From JAEUOS01 sp040382235 (GTDB lineage Bacteria; Pseudomonadota; Gammaproteobacteria; Burkholderiales; JAEUOS01): a DNA stretch of 64,000 bases. Location: positions 24,191-88,190 of the forward strand of contig JBEIFV010000005.1 in NCBI GenBank assembly GCA_040382235.1, read 5' to 3'. This document shows, in pieces, positions 52,442-61,102 of the stretch. The position numbers and the translations under genes are program-made. Each line of letters begins with the position of its first letter. Position 1 is the stretch's first letter. The notes beneath the pieces are model-generated. The model worked only from the letters and a program-made list of their open reading frames with translations. It was not told where the DNA came from and ran no database searches.

Positions 52442-53425
52442 TCAGTCCGGCACCACGCCGGCCTGGCGCATGATGGCTGTCCACTTCGGCACGTCGTCCC
52501 GGATCAGCGTGGCAAACTGCGCCGGCGTGCTGCTGACCGGGTCCACGCCCTGCGCGCCGAATTTCCTGACAAACGCCGGCTCGTTGACGATTGCCGCAAT
52601 GTCGCGGGCCAGGCGTTCGACAATCGGCGCCGGCGTGCCGGCCGGCGCCACCACGCCAAACCAGAACGTCGCTGCGTAACCGGGCACGCCGCTCTCGGCA
52701 ATGGTCGGCACGTCCGGCACTGCCGCCGAGCGTTCGGGCGCGGTCATGCCAAGCACGCGCAGCCGGCCCTCCTTCACATGCGGCAGGGACGACACGCCGC
52801 CGTCGAACATCAGGTCGATGCGCCCGGCGATCAGGTCGAGCAAGGCCTCATTGCTGCCGCGATAGGGTACATGCAGCATCTCGGTGCCGGTCATGGACTT
52901 GAACATTTCGGCCACCAGTTGCACCGAACTGCCGGTGCCGATCGAGCCGAAGGTGAGCTTGTTCGGTTGCGCCTTTGCCAGTGCGATCAGCTCACGCACC
53001 GACTTGGCGGGAAGCTTCGGGTGCACCACCAGGTAGAGCGGGATGGTGTACACCAGCGAGACCGGCGCAAAATCCCTGACCGAGTCATACGGCAGCTTTT
53101 TCTTGGCGCCCACATTGAGCACCAGGCTCGACTGGCTCGCCAGGTAAATGGTGTAGCCATCCGGTGCCGCCTTGGCGGTGAGGTCGGCGGCGATGATCTG
53201 GTTGGCACCGGGCCGATTGTCCACGTTGACAGGCTGTCCCAGCCGCTCGCCCAGCGACTGCGCGAGCGCCCGTGCGAAGACGTCGGCGTTGCCTCCCGGG
53301 GAGTGCCCGAGGACGAAGCGGATCGGCCGGACTGGCCACGGATCGGCCGCGAACGCGCTGATGGAAGCCAGTGCCGACAGCGCGACACTCAATGCTGCTG
53401 CGATTGCCAGATTGCTTCTACTCAT
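52442..53425 (-). CDS. Bug/TctC-family solute-binding protein
   Basis: Periplasmic binding protein (327 aa). The signal peptide MSRSNLAIAAALSVALSALA ends near AFA, then ADPWPVRPIRFVLGHSPGGN. Family blocks: DNRPGANQIIAADLTAKAAP, LHVPYRGSNEALLDLIAGRI and DVPTIAESGVPGYAATFWFG. The longer frame from 53464 adds 13 residues before the signal and is less likely. It precedes a Rieske oxygenase gene, so uptake of its substrate is a reasonable guess. Confidence 0.9.
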   Translation of the reverse strand: MSRSNLAIAAALSVALSALASISAFAADPWPVRPIRFVLGHSPGGNADVFARALAQSLGERLGQPVNVDNRPGANQIIAADLTAKAAPDGYTIYLASQSSLVLNVGAKKKLPYDSVRDFAPVSLVYTIPLYLVVHPKLPAKSVRELIALAKAQPNKLTFGSIGTGSSVQLVAEMFKSMTGTEMLHVPYRGSNEALLDLIAGRIDLMFDGGVSSLPHVKEGRLRVLGMTAPERSAAVPDVPTIAESGVPGYAATFWFGVVAPAGTPAPIVERLARDIAAIVNEPAFVRKFGAQGVDPVSSTPAQFATLIRDDVPKWTAIMRQAGVVPD

Positions 53426-53716
53426 GCTTAGTCTCCGCTGCTTTTTCAAGGACAGGAAATTCAACCACCCCTAATCAAGTATCGCCGCGTCATTCGCACC
53501 ATGTCAAACGAGAATTGCGCCGGGACACCCCGCTCGCCCGAGCAGAACCAGCGCCTGAAGTCTCAAGACCAGCCGAAATGGTCGGCGGCGACGGGCCGCG
53601 AGGTGAAGATCCGTTACCGAGAAGGATATCAAGGGACCTGGACCGCAATCCCGGGCGGGTGCGTGCGGTGACGCGCGCATGACCGCCAGCGTTTCGGGGG
53701 CTGAGATGCGAAACAC

Positions 53717-54571
53717 CTATTTGGTGCTGGTGCGAATTTCTTCCAGCACCGGCCGCAGGTAATCGAGAAACGCCTGCGGGTGCTCGCTCATCGGAAAGTG
53801 CCCCAGGCCTTTCATGATCGTTATCTTGGCGCCCTTGATGCGCGCGGCTGCGGCTTCGGTATCCCTGGGCGCGGCTGAGTAGTCGTATTCGCCAGTGAGC
53901 ATGTAGAGCGGGCACACGGCGGTATCGATGGCGCCGATGCGCGCGCGAATGTCGCCTTCGACCTGGTAGAAGAACAGGTCGCCGGTGAATACCCCCGGGC
54001 CGCCCTGCATGTAGTGCCACACGGTTTCCCAGCGCTCTGCATCCGGGCTCAGGGGCGACATCAGTCCGTAGGCGATGGCGCCGCAGGCCTGGCCGCCATG
54101 CACCTCTGCGTGATTGAGCCAGGCCGATTCGTAGTAGCGCTCCACATAGGCCGCCGACTGCAGACCAATGAGCGCACGCAGCAGGGTGGGGTGCTTCAGT
54201 GCCAGGTCGAGCACGATGCGCCCGCCGATCGAGCAGCCCATCACCACCGGTCGCGCCAGGCCGAGCGCGCGGGCGACCGTCATGATCTGGTCGGTATAGG
54301 CGGCGGTGGTCAGCTGGTAGTCCTGCTTCTCCCAGCCTTCCGGTGGTGACGACTTGCCATGCCACGGCATGTCGAACGCGACCACGCGGAAGTGCTGCGT
54401 GATCAGCGGGTCGTTGAGCACGGCGCGGAACTGGCGCCCGTCCGAGCCGGCGGTGTGCAGGCAGATGAGCGGAATGCCCTGGCCGGCCTCTTCAAAATAG
54501 ACGCGATGCGGTTTGCCGTCGATCTCGATGTGGGCATAGCGGCCGACGATTCCCTCGATGTGCGCGTTCAC
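53717..54571 (-). CDS. Alpha/beta hydrolase
   Basis: Hydrolase (284 aa) of the meta-cleavage-product-hydrolase/esterase type. LICLHTAGSDGRQFRAVL holds the oxyanion loop, the nucleophile is the serine in the elbow GCSIGGRIV, and the histidine is in KGLGHFPMSEHP. The cap region around PLSPDAERWETVWHYMQGGP is aromatic-rich. It lies downstream of the SCP2-like gene. The substrate is not known. Confidence 0.86.
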   Translation of the reverse strand: MNAHIEGIVGRYAHIEIDGKPHRVYFEEAGQGIPLICLHTAGSDGRQFRAVLNDPLITQHFRVVAFDMPWHGKSSPPEGWEKQDYQLTTAAYTDQIMTVARALGLARPVVMGCSIGGRIVLDLALKHPTLLRALIGLQSAAYVERYYESAWLNHAEVHGGQACGAIAYGLMSPLSPDAERWETVWHYMQGGPGVFTGDLFFYQVEGDIRARIGAIDTAVCPLYMLTGEYDYSAAPRDTEAAAARIKGAKITIMKGLGHFPMSEHPQAFLDYLRPVLEEIRTSTK

Positions 54572-54665
54572 TGGACTACCCTCCTGCCACTGCGTGGCAT
54601 CCTCCCCAAGGGAGGAGATTGGACTACCCTCCTGCCACTGCGTGGCATCCTCCCCAAGGGAGGAT
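54572..54665. repeat. Two tandem copies of a 48-base palindrome-containing repeat
   Basis: The unit starting TGGACTACCCTCCTGCCACT occurs at 54572-54619 and 54620-54665, essentially identical until the last bases. Each unit contains CCACTGCGTGG and CCTCCCCAAGGGAGG hairpins. It begins one base before the start codon of the hydrolase gene and resembles intergenic REP-type repeats. The hairpins might stabilise or terminate transcripts. Confidence 0.8.
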
Positions 54666-54698
54666 GAGCGCTTCCCGCAGACGGCCGGGCGGGCGCGC

Positions 54699-55064
54699 TC
54701 ATGCCGCCAGCTTTCGCGGTGCCGCCAGCAGCAGCTTGAGGTAAAGCAGGTGCGACATCAGCACGCGCTGATCGCCTTCGAAAACCACGTCGCCACGACG
54801 CAACAGCGCGAACAGGTCGTGCCAGCCGGGCGCCGGCACCTTCTGCCAGAATTTTTCCCAGCACTCGGCGCGGGCGCGAATCGCGAAGCGCCAGGCGCGT
54901 TGCACCAGCGGCCCTTTCTCGATCGATTCCACGCGGCCGGCGCGTACCGTCAGCAAATACTGTTGGGTGCCTACTTCGACCATGAAACTCTCGTTCAGGT
55001 GTCGGCCCCAGCGCACGATGGCCGGGTCGGCGTTGACGAGGTCGGCAATGCGTTCGATCATCAA
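54699..55064 (-). CDS. SCP2-like sterol/lipid-carrier domain protein
   Basis: Cytosolic protein of 121 aa. The pattern MIERIADLVNADPAIVRWGR, then SFMVEVGTQQYLLTVRAGRV, RFAIRARAECWEKFW, PAPGWHDLFALLRRGDVVFE and MSHLLYLKLLLA is that of small proteins weakly related to SCP2 domains found in aromatic and alkane catabolic clusters, where they may bind hydrophobic ligands. It lies between the hydrolase and a Bug-protein remnant. The family call is from memory of the pattern only. Confidence 0.6.
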   Translation of the reverse strand: MMIERIADLVNADPAIVRWGRHLNESFMVEVGTQQYLLTVRAGRVESIEKGPLVQRAWRFAIRARAECWEKFWQKVPAPGWHDLFALLRRGDVVFEGDQRVLMSHLLYLKLLLAAPRKLAA

Positions 55065-55145
55065 TGGTTCTCCTTGGGCAATCGTGCTGTGGGCGGCTGG
55101 CGCATATCAGCGCGGTGCCGGTTTCGAGGCCTGCATCACCGAGCG

Positions 55146-55340
55146 CTATTTTTGCGTCTCGCTGTCGGCGACGCGGCGCGCGATGCGCACCTGTTTGTTC
55201 GGATAGGCCTGGGCCTGGGCCGCCGAACTCTGCGCGCCCAGGATCGCCGCTACCGGCGCGGCCGCGATCAGTGTGCGGCGCTTGCGCGATGGCTGTTCCT
55301 GCTGCGGCAGCGGCGCTATTGCTGATGTTCGTGAGGCCAC
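55146..55340 (-). pseudogene. Remnant of a Bug/TctC solute-binding protein
   Basis: A 64-codon frame from GTG 55340 whose first half looks like a Bug signal sequence and mature start: RRTLIAAAPVAAILGAQSSA then AYPNKQVRI. It then diverges (ARRVADSETQK) and stops, instead of continuing for about 290 residues. The remainder is absent, so it is a truncated relic, not a working receptor. Its start overlaps the stop of the TauD-like gene. Confidence 0.6.
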
Positions 55341-56419
55341 TATTGCGGCTCCAGGACAAAGGTCAGCTTTGTCTGGCTGGTGATGATGCCGCCGCGGTGT
55401 CCCGGCACGATCGAGCCATAGCGTTGCGCATAGGCCGGTGGCAGTTCGCGGCCACCTGGCGGCGCCAGCCAAAGGCGCAGCAGGTGACGCCGCCTCTCCG
55501 CTTCGGGCCAGTCCTCGAAGTCGGTGCGACTGTGCAGCAACTGGTGGTTGTGCACGAACTGCATGTCGCCTGGCTTGAATTCGATGGTCAGGTTGAGCGT
55601 GGGGTCGTTCGACAGCGCGTCGAAACAGTCGAGCGCCTCGTGTTCCAGTGCAGTCAAGCGCCGCGCTGCGGGAAAATTGACCTGGGCCGAACGGATGTAC
55701 TGGCCCGAATAAATCGTCGACAGTTCGCCGCCATGCCAGTTGAACACCGGCAACTCGAACCAGGGCAAGGCACCGGGCGGCACTTCACCGCGGCGGTCGG
55801 TCGGAAAGGGGTTGAACAACGCGCGCCACAGGTCGGGCCGGCGCTTGAACATGGTGTCGTGGAGTGTCACCGAACTCACCAGCCGGCTCTCGCCGCCGGC
55901 CTTCGAGGTCTTCAGGCACAGCAGCCCCACGATGTCGCATGAATCGGTGTGGTACTCGAGTTCGCGATTGGTCTGGTAGTAGCGGGTGGTGGGCTTGCCG
56001 ATGTCGAGGCCGAGATCGTAGACATGGCCGAGCAGGTGGCCCTTGGCGTTTTGCGAACGAAAGCTGCCCAGGTGCGAACCGATGCCGAGATAGGCAATCG
56101 CGCTCTCGGCGTTGCCGTAGTGCGCCACCGGGAAGCCGCGCAGCATGGCGAAGCCGCGCCCGTGCAGGACCTGCTGCAACAGGTCGGCCAGGGTCCTGGC
56201 CAGCGTCGGCAGGTGAAATGTCGCGGGCGAGATATCGCTCTTTGCGCGGCCTTCAGTTACGTGCCGGCGGATCGCGGTGTCGATCTCTTCAAGCTCGATG
56301 GCGCTGAAATGGTGAATCCAGTCGCGTTGCGCGTCGATCGCGGGGCCGGTCCAGGCGGTGGGGCCGCCGATTGGTCCGGGCGGCAATGAGGGTGCCTGGT
56401 CGGCCATGACTGCGGACAT
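55340..56419 (-). CDS. TauD/TfdA-family 2-oxoglutarate-dependent dioxygenase
   Basis: Fe(II)/2-oxoglutarate oxygenase (359 aa). HxD of the iron site is in LEYHTDSCDIVG and the distal histidine in VHNHQLLHSRTDF; the 2-oxoglutarate-binding arginine is in RRRHLLRLWLAPP. The family includes taurine and 2,4-D dioxygenases. The ATG at 56419 is preceded by GAGGAG six bases upstream, so the earlier ATG is rejected. It heads the minus-strand run and is divergent from the acyltransferase gene. Confidence 0.88.
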   Translation of the reverse strand: MSAVMADQAPSLPPGPIGGPTAWTGPAIDAQRDWIHHFSAIELEEIDTAIRRHVTEGRAKSDISPATFHLPTLARTLADLLQQVLHGRGFAMLRGFPVAHYGNAESAIAYLGIGSHLGSFRSQNAKGHLLGHVYDLGLDIGKPTTRYYQTNRELEYHTDSCDIVGLLCLKTSKAGGESRLVSSVTLHDTMFKRRPDLWRALFNPFPTDRRGEVPPGALPWFELPVFNWHGGELSTIYSGQYIRSAQVNFPAARRLTALEHEALDCFDALSNDPTLNLTIEFKPGDMQFVHNHQLLHSRTDFEDWPEAERRRHLLRLWLAPPGGRELPPAYAQRYGSIVPGHRGGIITSQTKLTFVLEPQ

Positions 56420-56576
56420 GCGGGTCTCCTCGTTGTTGGCGCTGCTCAAGCCAGTGTACCTTTCCTGTCAGCGCCAGTCGGGCCGCCATCATTTCGAAGC
56501 CGCGCTGCCGGCGACTCGTCGCGCTGCTTGGCACTGAGGCCTTAGAATCCGCGCAGGCCGGGGAGGGCCGGCTTGC

Positions 56577-57170
56577 TTGCATCGCACCATCTTCGACACA
56601 CCGGTTGTAAATACTGTTCTGCGCGCGGGTTCGATCCTGTTCCTCAAGCTCACCGGCTGGACCATCGAAGGGTCGCTGCCGCCGGGCGCCGCCAAGAGTG
56701 TATTCATCGCCGCGCCGCATACCAGCAACTGGGACCTGCCCTACACACTGATGGTGGCATTTGCGCTGCGCCTGAACATCTACTGGATGGGCAAGGAGTC
56801 GATTTTCCAGCCGCCGTTTCGCGGCGTGATGATGTGGCTGGGCGGCATCCCGGTGAACCGCGCAGCATCCACAAACCTGGTGGCCGCTTCGATCGAGGCG
56901 ATCAAGGCGGCCGCGCCGCCATTGCAGCTGGTGGTACCGCCGGAGGCCACACGCAGCAAGACGCGCAGCTGGAAAACCGGCTTCTATTACATCGCCGCCG
57001 GCGCCGGCGTGCCGATCGTGATGGCCTACATGGACTATGCCAACAAGCGCAGCGGCCTCGGGCCGATCTTTGTGCCGAGCGGCGACATCGAGCGCGACAT
57101 GGAAAAAATCAAGGCCTTTTACGCACCCTTCAAGGGCAGGAACGCGCAGCAGTTCGACGCCGGTTCCTGA
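56577..57170 (+). CDS. 1-acyl-sn-glycerol-3-phosphate acyltransferase (PlsC-like)
   Basis: Membrane-associated acyltransferase (197 aa). The H-x4-D active-site motif reads PHTSNWD (about 47-53), and VPPEATRSKT stands in place of EGTRS. The unusual HTSNWD variant is seen in a group of short PlsC-like proteins. The start is uncertain: the TTG at 56577 fits the family N-terminus, no ATG lies in-frame nearby. Its product would use acyl-CoA or acyl-ACP to acylate lysophosphatidate or another lipid. It is convergent with the Bug gene. Confidence 0.85.
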   Translation: MHRTIFDTPVVNTVLRAGSILFLKLTGWTIEGSLPPGAAKSVFIAAPHTSNWDLPYTLMVAFALRLNIYWMGKESIFQPPFRGVMMWLGGIPVNRAASTNLVAASIEAIKAAAPPLQLVVPPEATRSKTRSWKTGFYYIAAGAGVPIVMAYMDYANKRSGLGPIFVPSGDIERDMEKIKAFYAPFKGRNAQQFDAGS

Positions 57171-57197
57171 TGTGGTGGGTGGCGCTGGAGCTTCCGC

Positions 57198-58178
57198 CTA
57201 CTCCGCCCGCGCGCCGGTATCCTTGATCACCTTGGCCCAGCGCACGGTTTCCGTGCCAATGATGGCGGCGAACTCGGCCGGCGAATTGGCGGTCGGTTCG
57301 ATGCCTTGTGCAGTGAGCTTTTCGCGCACTTCGGGCTCGCCAAGTGCCCGCGCGATGCCCTGCCCTACCTTGGCAATCACCTCGCGCGGTGTGCCGGCCG
57401 GCGCCATCAGGCCGGTCCATGAATCGGTCAGGAAGCCGGGCAGCGTATCGGCCACCGGCGGCACGCCGGGCAGGGCCGCCAGGCTTTGCCGGCCGCCCAC
57501 GCCGAGCGCGCGCACCGCGCCATTCCGGATGAACGGCAGCAGCGAGTTGATGATGCCGAACATCATCTGCACCTGCCCGCCCACCAGGTCGGTGATTGCC
57601 GGCACCGCGCCCTTGTAGGGGATGTGCGTCAGGCGCACCCCCGCCATCGAGGCGAACAGTTCGGCCGAAAGATGCTGCGGCGTGCCGACTCCGGCTGACG
57701 CGTAGTTGACCGCGCCGGCCCTGGTGGCCGCCAGCGTGATCAATTCACGCACGGTCTGCGCCGGAACCTTTGGATTGACCGCCAGCACGATCGGCGCGAC
57801 CCCCATGAATGAGATCGGATCGAGATCCCTGATCGGGTCGTAGCCGACCTTGTCCTTTTCATACAGAAACGGATTGATGGTCAGCAGGTTGCCGGGCGCC
57901 ACCAGCAGGGTATAGCCATCGGCTGGCGCCTTGGCCACCAGGCTGGCGCCCAGGTTGCCGCCGACGCCGGGACGATTTTCGACCAGCACCGGCTGGCCCC
58001 AGTAGTCGGAAAGCTTTTGCCCGACGATGCGGCCGAGCACGTCGTTGCTGCCACCTGGAGTGAAAGGCACGATCAGCTTCACCGGCCGGGCCGGCCAGGA
58101 TGAGCCTTGCGCACGCAGCCCGGGTGCGAGCACGATGCCCCCTGCCGCAGCGAGCAGGATTCGTCGATTTTTCCGCAT
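57198..58178 (-). CDS. Bug/TctC-family solute-binding protein
   Basis: Periplasmic binding protein (326 aa). The signal peptide MRKNRRILLAAAGGIVLAPG precedes SSWPARPVKLIVPFTPGGSN; ENRPGVGGNLGASLVAKAPA, THIPYKGAVPAITDLVGGQV and GVPPVADTLPGFLTDSWTGL are typical blocks. It is 16 bases downstream of the FAD hydroxylase gene and probably co-transcribed, suggesting an aromatic ligand that the hydroxylase acts on. No permease is linked. Confidence 0.9.
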   Translation of the reverse strand: MRKNRRILLAAAGGIVLAPGLRAQGSSWPARPVKLIVPFTPGGSNDVLGRIVGQKLSDYWGQPVLVENRPGVGGNLGASLVAKAPADGYTLLVAPGNLLTINPFLYEKDKVGYDPIRDLDPISFMGVAPIVLAVNPKVPAQTVRELITLAATRAGAVNYASAGVGTPQHLSAELFASMAGVRLTHIPYKGAVPAITDLVGGQVQMMFGIINSLLPFIRNGAVRALGVGGRQSLAALPGVPPVADTLPGFLTDSWTGLMAPAGTPREVIAKVGQGIARALGEPEVREKLTAQGIEPTANSPAEFAAIIGTETVRWAKVIKDTGARAE

Positions 58179-58194
58179 GGTGTTGGTCTCCTGG

Positions 58195-59832
58195 TCAGGC
58201 TTTTGTTGCGCCGCTCACAATATCGGCGATGCGTTGCGGATTGTCCAGTGAATCGCCGCGCCAGGCCACATGGCCATCCGGCCGTACCAGCACCAGGGCG
58301 CGCTCGTACAGGGCGGCTACTTGCGGTTCATCCAGCGTCAGCACGGTCAAGGGTATGCGGCGCTGCGCGAATGCATCACGCAGGATGGTGACATCGAACT
58401 CGTTGCCAAACCTGAGCAACACGAACCGACGGCCGAACAGGTCGAGGGTCGAGCGGCCGTCGGCCATCCAGGCATGCGGCGCGCGCGCGCCGGGGCGCGT
58501 GGTCGGCTGATAAAGCGAATAGTCGTCTTGCGGCGCCGGCGTGCCATCCGGCACGCAAATCGGCGAAGCGTCATAGCGATAACCGATTTGCAGGCCGGTC
58601 GATTCCCATTCGACGCGAGTCGATTCGCGCAGCCGCGCCCCGAGCAAGGCGCGCACCTTGGCGCCCGCGGGCGAGTCGTCGCACACCGCACTGGCGTCGG
58701 GCGTGTCGCGCCAGGCCTGGTAGTTCTGGGTGGAAAAGCCGATGTTGCGGCGCGCCACCGGCAGGCGTTCAGCTTCGTAGCTCGGCAACAGATGCGGCCC
58801 GGCCCAGCCGGCCAGCGCGGCCTCCAGTTTCCAGCCCAGGTCGAACACCTCCTGCATGCCGGTATTCATGCCCATGCCGCCGGTAGGCGACATGCTGTGG
58901 CAGGCATCGCCGGCCAGAAACACGCGCCCGGACGAAAAGCGCTCGGCCAGCATTTCACTGCGCCGCCACGGCGCCACCGACAGCACCTCGAAATCGATCG
59001 CGGTGGCGCCGGCCAGGTCGGTGCCGAGAACGCGCCGCACCCAGGCGCGGGCATCAAAGCGGGCGAGATCGAGTTTTTGTTCCGAACCGAGCACCGTCAG
59101 GCGCCACAGCGCATCGCCGTCGATGACGGTGATATTGCCCCAGGTGCCTTCGGGGCCGACAAACAGGTAGCGCTCTGCTTCGCCCATGCGGTGCTGCCGT
59201 GTGAGCCCCGGCGCGCGGAACAGGATGTTGACCGAGTAGCCCAGCGCGCGCCCGCTGGCGGCGATGCCCATGCGTTCGCGCACGCCGCTTGCGGCGCCGT
59301 CGCAGCCGATCAGGTATTGCGCGCGGATCGAGAGCGGGGTGTCGCTGGCGCGCTCGATCACCTGCGCGATCACATCCGAACCGTTGTCTTCGAAACCTTC
59401 AAGTCGATGCCCGAGCCGCAGATCGGCGTGCGGGTTGGCGCGCACCGCGTCAACCAGGATCGGCTGCATCCAGATCTGCGGGCAGCGTTGCTTCTTCTCC
59501 GGCGTTTCAGGGGGCGTCGGCGCGGCGCGCATCGAGGGGTAGGGCGCGCGCTCGAGCACAAGCCCGTTGAGCGAGGTGCAGAACACCATCGACAGCGCGT
59601 AGTCGTCGGGAAAGCCGCAGGCGCGCATGCGCTGTGCCAGGCCGTAGCGCCGCAGCATCTCCATGGTGCGAATGGCGATCAGCCCGGTACGTGGATGCAG
59701 CAACGCGCCGTCGCCTTCGTCGACCAGTACGCAGCCGATGCCGCGCCAGCCGAGCTCGATGGCCATGGCGAGGCCGACCGGGCCGCCGCCGGCGATCAGT
59801 ACCGGTGTTTCGATCCGCTTTATCGATCGCAC
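58195..59832 (-). CDS. FAD-dependent aromatic hydroxylase (PheA/MhpA group)
   Basis: Flavin monooxygenase (545 aa) using NAD(P)H and O2. GxGxxG is in VLIAGGGPVGLAMAIE (12-27), the DG motif in YLIGCDGAASGVRE and the GD motif in FLAGDACHSMSPTGGMGMNT. The C-terminal thioredoxin-like region (LFGRRFVLLRFG) is that of the phenol/3-(3-hydroxyphenyl)propionate hydroxylase branch. It is divergent from the Rieske gene at 59910, by about 78 bases. The substrate is not known. Confidence 0.9.
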   Translation of the reverse strand: MRSIKRIETPVLIAGGGPVGLAMAIELGWRGIGCVLVDEGDGALLHPRTGLIAIRTMEMLRRYGLAQRMRACGFPDDYALSMVFCTSLNGLVLERAPYPSMRAAPTPPETPEKKQRCPQIWMQPILVDAVRANPHADLRLGHRLEGFEDNGSDVIAQVIERASDTPLSIRAQYLIGCDGAASGVRERMGIAASGRALGYSVNILFRAPGLTRQHRMGEAERYLFVGPEGTWGNITVIDGDALWRLTVLGSEQKLDLARFDARAWVRRVLGTDLAGATAIDFEVLSVAPWRRSEMLAERFSSGRVFLAGDACHSMSPTGGMGMNTGMQEVFDLGWKLEAALAGWAGPHLLPSYEAERLPVARRNIGFSTQNYQAWRDTPDASAVCDDSPAGAKVRALLGARLRESTRVEWESTGLQIGYRYDASPICVPDGTPAPQDDYSLYQPTTRPGARAPHAWMADGRSTLDLFGRRFVLLRFGNEFDVTILRDAFAQRRIPLTVLTLDEPQVAALYERALVLVRPDGHVAWRGDSLDNPQRIADIVSGATKA

Positions 59833-59909
59833 GTTCGCCGCGAAACCCGTTGCAATAGAATCCGGAGAATTCTACCCGGCGCCCGACGCGCCATTGCGGA
59901 GATCAGATC

Positions 59910-61049
59910 ATGGCAAGCATGGCAACCCGGCAACTGCAGGACTTGCGGCCCGGATTCGAGGCCACGCGCGAAAAGCTGCTGCACTCGCGCCACCTGCCGG
60001 GCCTGGTGTACAGCTCGCCCGAGATCTACGCGCTGGAGAAGGAGCGCATTTTCATGCGTTCCTGGCTGTCGGTGGGGCGGGTCGAGCAAGTCGCCAATGT
60101 CGGCGACTACATGAGCATCACGGTGATGGACGAACCGCTGGTGATCGCGCGCCACAGTGCCGACGAGATCGTGTGTTTCGTCAACATGTGCCTGCATCGT
60201 GGCGTGGCGGTGGTTGGCGGCCGCGGCAACGCGAAGGATTTCAGCTGCCCGTATCACGCCTGGGTTTACGACACCGCCGGCAAGCTGATCGTCGCTCCCG
60301 GCATGAAGGAGTCCGAAGTCGACATGCGCGGGTTCGGCATGAAGCGCCTGCAGGTGCGCCTGTGGCGCGGCTGGATCTTTGTCAACTGCGCGCTGGAGCC
60401 CGAGCCCTTCGAGCAGTTCATCGCGCCCTTCGAAGAGTCGCTCTGGTGGTTCCAGAGCGGGAAATGCCGCCTGGCCGGCGTGGTGGAAATCGATGTCAAG
60501 TGCAACTGGAAGTTCTTGGTCGAGAACCTGATCGACATGTATCACGTTGGCGTGATTCACCGCAGCAGCTTCGGCGGCTTCGTCAAGGGCGCACGCATCG
60601 ATTATGTGCTGCTGCGCAATGGCGGCTGGCATACCCGTTACGAAGCGCGACCCCATTCGAGTTCGGGCGCGCAGGTGTTTCCCACGCTGCCCTGGCTTGC
60701 GGCCGAGTCGCCCGGCATCGCCTGCAAGGCGGGGATTTATCCCAACCTCAACATCTCGCTGCGCGCCGACAGCCTGCGCATGTGGCATGTGTGGCCGCAG
60801 TCGCCTTCCAGCACGCGGGTGGCCTGCTACCTGCTGTTTCCCGAGGCGGCGTTCGGCATCCCGAATTTCGATTTCGAGATGGGGAAATACAGCAAGTTCG
60901 TCGAGCAGATCATCGCCGAGGATTCAGTGATGGTCGAGTCGTTGCAGAACGCGGCTGCGTCAGGGTTTTTCGAGCCGGGGCCGATGGCGCCTCTCGAAGA
61001 GGCCCTGCATCACATGGAGAATCACTACATCGACCTGATGACCGGTTGA
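59910..61049 (+). CDS. Rieske oxygenase alpha subunit
   Basis: Terminal oxygenase (379 aa). Rieske ligands C94-x-H96 (MCLHRG) and C113-x2-H116 (CPYHAW). The mononuclear iron motif is NLIDMYHVGVIHRSSFG. The N-terminal SSPEIYALEKERIFMRSWLS is the usual helix before the Rieske domain of CntA/choline- or carnitine-like and aromatic oxygenases. ATG 59910 or 59919 may start it. No beta subunit or reductase follows, so it may form an alpha3 enzyme. Confidence 0.9.
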   Translation: MASMATRQLQDLRPGFEATREKLLHSRHLPGLVYSSPEIYALEKERIFMRSWLSVGRVEQVANVGDYMSITVMDEPLVIARHSADEIVCFVNMCLHRGVAVVGGRGNAKDFSCPYHAWVYDTAGKLIVAPGMKESEVDMRGFGMKRLQVRLWRGWIFVNCALEPEPFEQFIAPFEESLWWFQSGKCRLAGVVEIDVKCNWKFLVENLIDMYHVGVIHRSSFGGFVKGARIDYVLLRNGGWHTRYEARPHSSSGAQVFPTLPWLAAESPGIACKAGIYPNLNISLRADSLRMWHVWPQSPSSTRVACYLLFPEAAFGIPNFDFEMGKYSKFVEQIIAEDSVMVESLQNAAASGFFEPGPMAPLEEALHHMENHYIDLMTG

Positions 61050-61102
61050 ATGTCCGGCCGGGCGCCGCGCGATGCGCCGGGGGAACGATTGTCGACGCTG
61101 CG

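Noticed and set aside
53490..53716. Minus-strand frames between the Bug gene and the alpha/beta hydrolase
   Set aside because: They are arginine/proline-rich, have no recognisable similarity, and the longer one is an out-of-frame shadow of the hydrolase gene.
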